Assembly (NCBI GenBank): GCA_011682595.1
Contig: JAACEH010000106.1
Location: 1 to 7,739, forward strand
Length of the DNA stretch: 7,739 bases
Direction: 5' to 3'
Source of the DNA: Anaerolineaceae bacterium
GTDB lineage: Bacteria > Planctomycetota > Phycisphaerae > FEN-1346 > JAACEH01
Of the stretch, positions 7,079 to 7,739 are shown piece after piece; within the stretch, counting starts at the first letter, position 1, and each line of letters starts with the position of its first letter. A program made the position numbers and the translations under genes. The notes beneath the pieces were generated by a model, which worked only from the letters and a program-made list of their open reading frames with translations, did not search any database and was not told the DNA's origin.

Positions 7079-7623
7079 CGGCCGCCCTTTGTGTTGTGCT
7101 GCGTCGAGAGTTCCGGCGGGAAGGTCACCACCTCGCCGACCTTGATGCCCAGGGCCGCGAAACGTCCGGCCGGCATCTCCAGGACGTAGCGGGCCGGACG
7201 CCTGCTGGGCACGCCTCGTTCATCGAAGGCCTTCATCAACTCGATCTGCCGAATCGTCCCGTCGCCGGCGATGTAGGCCAGGTCCAGGTCCCAATCGACG
7301 TTCTTCATCCAGAAGGCCTGCGGCTCTTCGTCGGGCCAGACAAAGAGCATGCCCGTTTTCTCCGGCGGGTCGCGGAACATGTAGCCCCTCGCCTGCTCCC
7401 GAGGATCGTCGGCCACCTCGACCACCACCGGCACGAGGCCCACCCGAATGGTGATGGTGCGCAGTGGCGGCTGCCCCCGCCGGTCGGCCGTCTGCGGCCC
7501 GGGCCCGGAGCGGTTCGCTTGACTCCGCCGCCGGTTGTTGCACTGGCTGGCGCCGAAGACAACCACCGCCGCAAGCACAACCAGCAGGCCGACGTTCAGC
7601 GCCGTTCGCGGTCCGACCTTCAT
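7075..7623 (-). CDS. DUF192 family protein with N-terminal membrane anchor
   Basis: The 182-residue protein has a hydrophobic segment at about 8-24, a low-complexity Arg/Gln/Pro linker at 29-54 and one DUF192 domain from about 56 to 168. Family hallmarks are ARGYMFRD (78-85), GMLFVWPDEEPQAFWMKN (91-108), the LDLAYI strand (113-118) with the following GDGTI, and YVLEMPAG (146-153) followed by GIKVGE. The biochemical role of DUF192 is not established, so none is assigned. The N-terminal segment is either a signal anchor or a cleaved signal peptide, placing the domain outside the cytoplasm. Cys28 follows Ala-Ser-Gln, which is not a good lipobox because Gln at -1 is disallowed. The ATG start has a near-ideal AGGAGG eight bases upstream (7632-7637), located inside the preceding maf gene, and overlaps the maf stop as ATGA. 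Confidence 0.85.
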   Translation of the reverse strand: MKVGPRTALNVGLLVVLAAVVVFGASQCNNRRRSQANRSGPGPQTADRRGQPPLRTITIRVGLVPVVVEVADDPREQARGYMFRDPPEKTGMLFVWPDEEPQAFWMKNVDWDLDLAYIAGDGTIRQIELMKAFDERGVPSRRPARYVLEMPAGRFAALGIKVGEVVTFPPELSTQHNTKGGR

Positions 7624-7739
7624 TCGCCCGGCCTCCTGTTGTAACCAACCTCTTCGAGCATCTCGGCCAGCAGTTCCATGGGCAGGCCGATGACGTTTGT
7701 GAAACTTCCCTCCAGCCGCTCGATGTAGCGGTCGCCGCC
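7620..7739 (-). CDS. maf: Maf-type nucleoside triphosphate pyrophosphatase, C-terminal fragment
   Basis: Only the last 39 codons and the TGA (7620-7622) are in the window; the start lies beyond the right edge. The reading frame is open to the edge and gives RYIERLEGSFTNVIGLPMEL followed by a short helical, basic tail. The G-S-(F/Y)-x-N-V-(I/V)-G-L-P-(M/L)-E-L block is the characteristic C-terminal motif of Maf proteins, which hydrolyse non-canonical or modified nucleoside triphosphates to monophosphates. Catalytic residues are upstream and unseen, so the Maf subtype cannot be judged. The stop codon overlaps the DUF192 start by 4 bases (ATGA), making this the most upstream visible member of the operon. 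Confidence 0.85.
   Translation of the reverse strand, partial: GGDRYIERLEGSFTNVIGLPMELLAEMLEEVGYNRRPGE
7632..7637 (-). promoter_or_regulatory. Strong Shine-Dalgarno site for the DUF192 gene inside maf
   Basis: The minus strand reads AGGAGG, eight bases before the ATG at 7623-7621. The same bases encode consecutive Arg codons near the Maf C-terminus. It fixes the DUF192 start and shows the organism uses canonical ribosome binding sites. Confidence 0.7.

Noticed and set aside
6224..7644. Long plus-strand frames opposite the GT39 and DUF192 genes
   Set aside because: Both are Pro/Arg/Gly-rich or Gln/His-rich shadows; the minus strand carries clear family motifs throughout.

Overview
The window is GC-rich chromosomal DNA from a bacterium with an outer membrane. 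The evidence is an LpxH-type lipid A hydrolase, a very large AsmA/YhdP-like envelope protein and an ArnT/PMT-like (GT39) membrane glycosyltransferase. My best guess is an uncultured Planctomycetota, perhaps Phycisphaerae. That rests on overall style, not on a marker gene, so treat it as a weak inference. I see no phage, transposase, CRISPR, tRNA or rRNA signal.

Layout. Positions 1-191 are non-coding and hold a tandem palindromic block (9-50) and three TTGAC boxes. One plus-strand gene follows, a polytopic membrane protein of unknown function ending at 1160. It converges with a leftward set of five minus-strand genes, with only 31 bases between the facing stop codons. In transcription order (right to left) these are: the C-terminal end of a Maf-type nucleotide pyrophosphatase cut by the window edge (7620-7739); a membrane-anchored DUF192 protein (7075-7623); a GT39-family glycosyltransferase (5807-7078); a 1231-residue AsmA-like protein (2032-5727); and an LpxH-like metallophosphoesterase (1192-1923). 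The first three overlap by 4 bases each (ATGA, then GTGA), which indicates a translationally coupled operon. The last two are separated by gaps of about 80 and 108 bases and may have their own signals.

How the genes may work together. The AsmA-like protein (family role: lipid transport or homeostasis between the two membranes), the LpxH-like enzyme (lipid A precursor synthesis) and the glycosyltransferase (sugar transfer from a lipid-linked donor) all point to envelope biogenesis. Maf and DUF192 are housekeeping or poorly defined genes.

The points most worth a second look are: the AsmA-like protein contains six copies of an approximately 118-residue unit; the leader before the LpxH-like gene can fold into two mutually exclusive hairpins; and the left edge carries a palindromic block that looks like a dispersed repeat. 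I found no clearly new multi-gene system.
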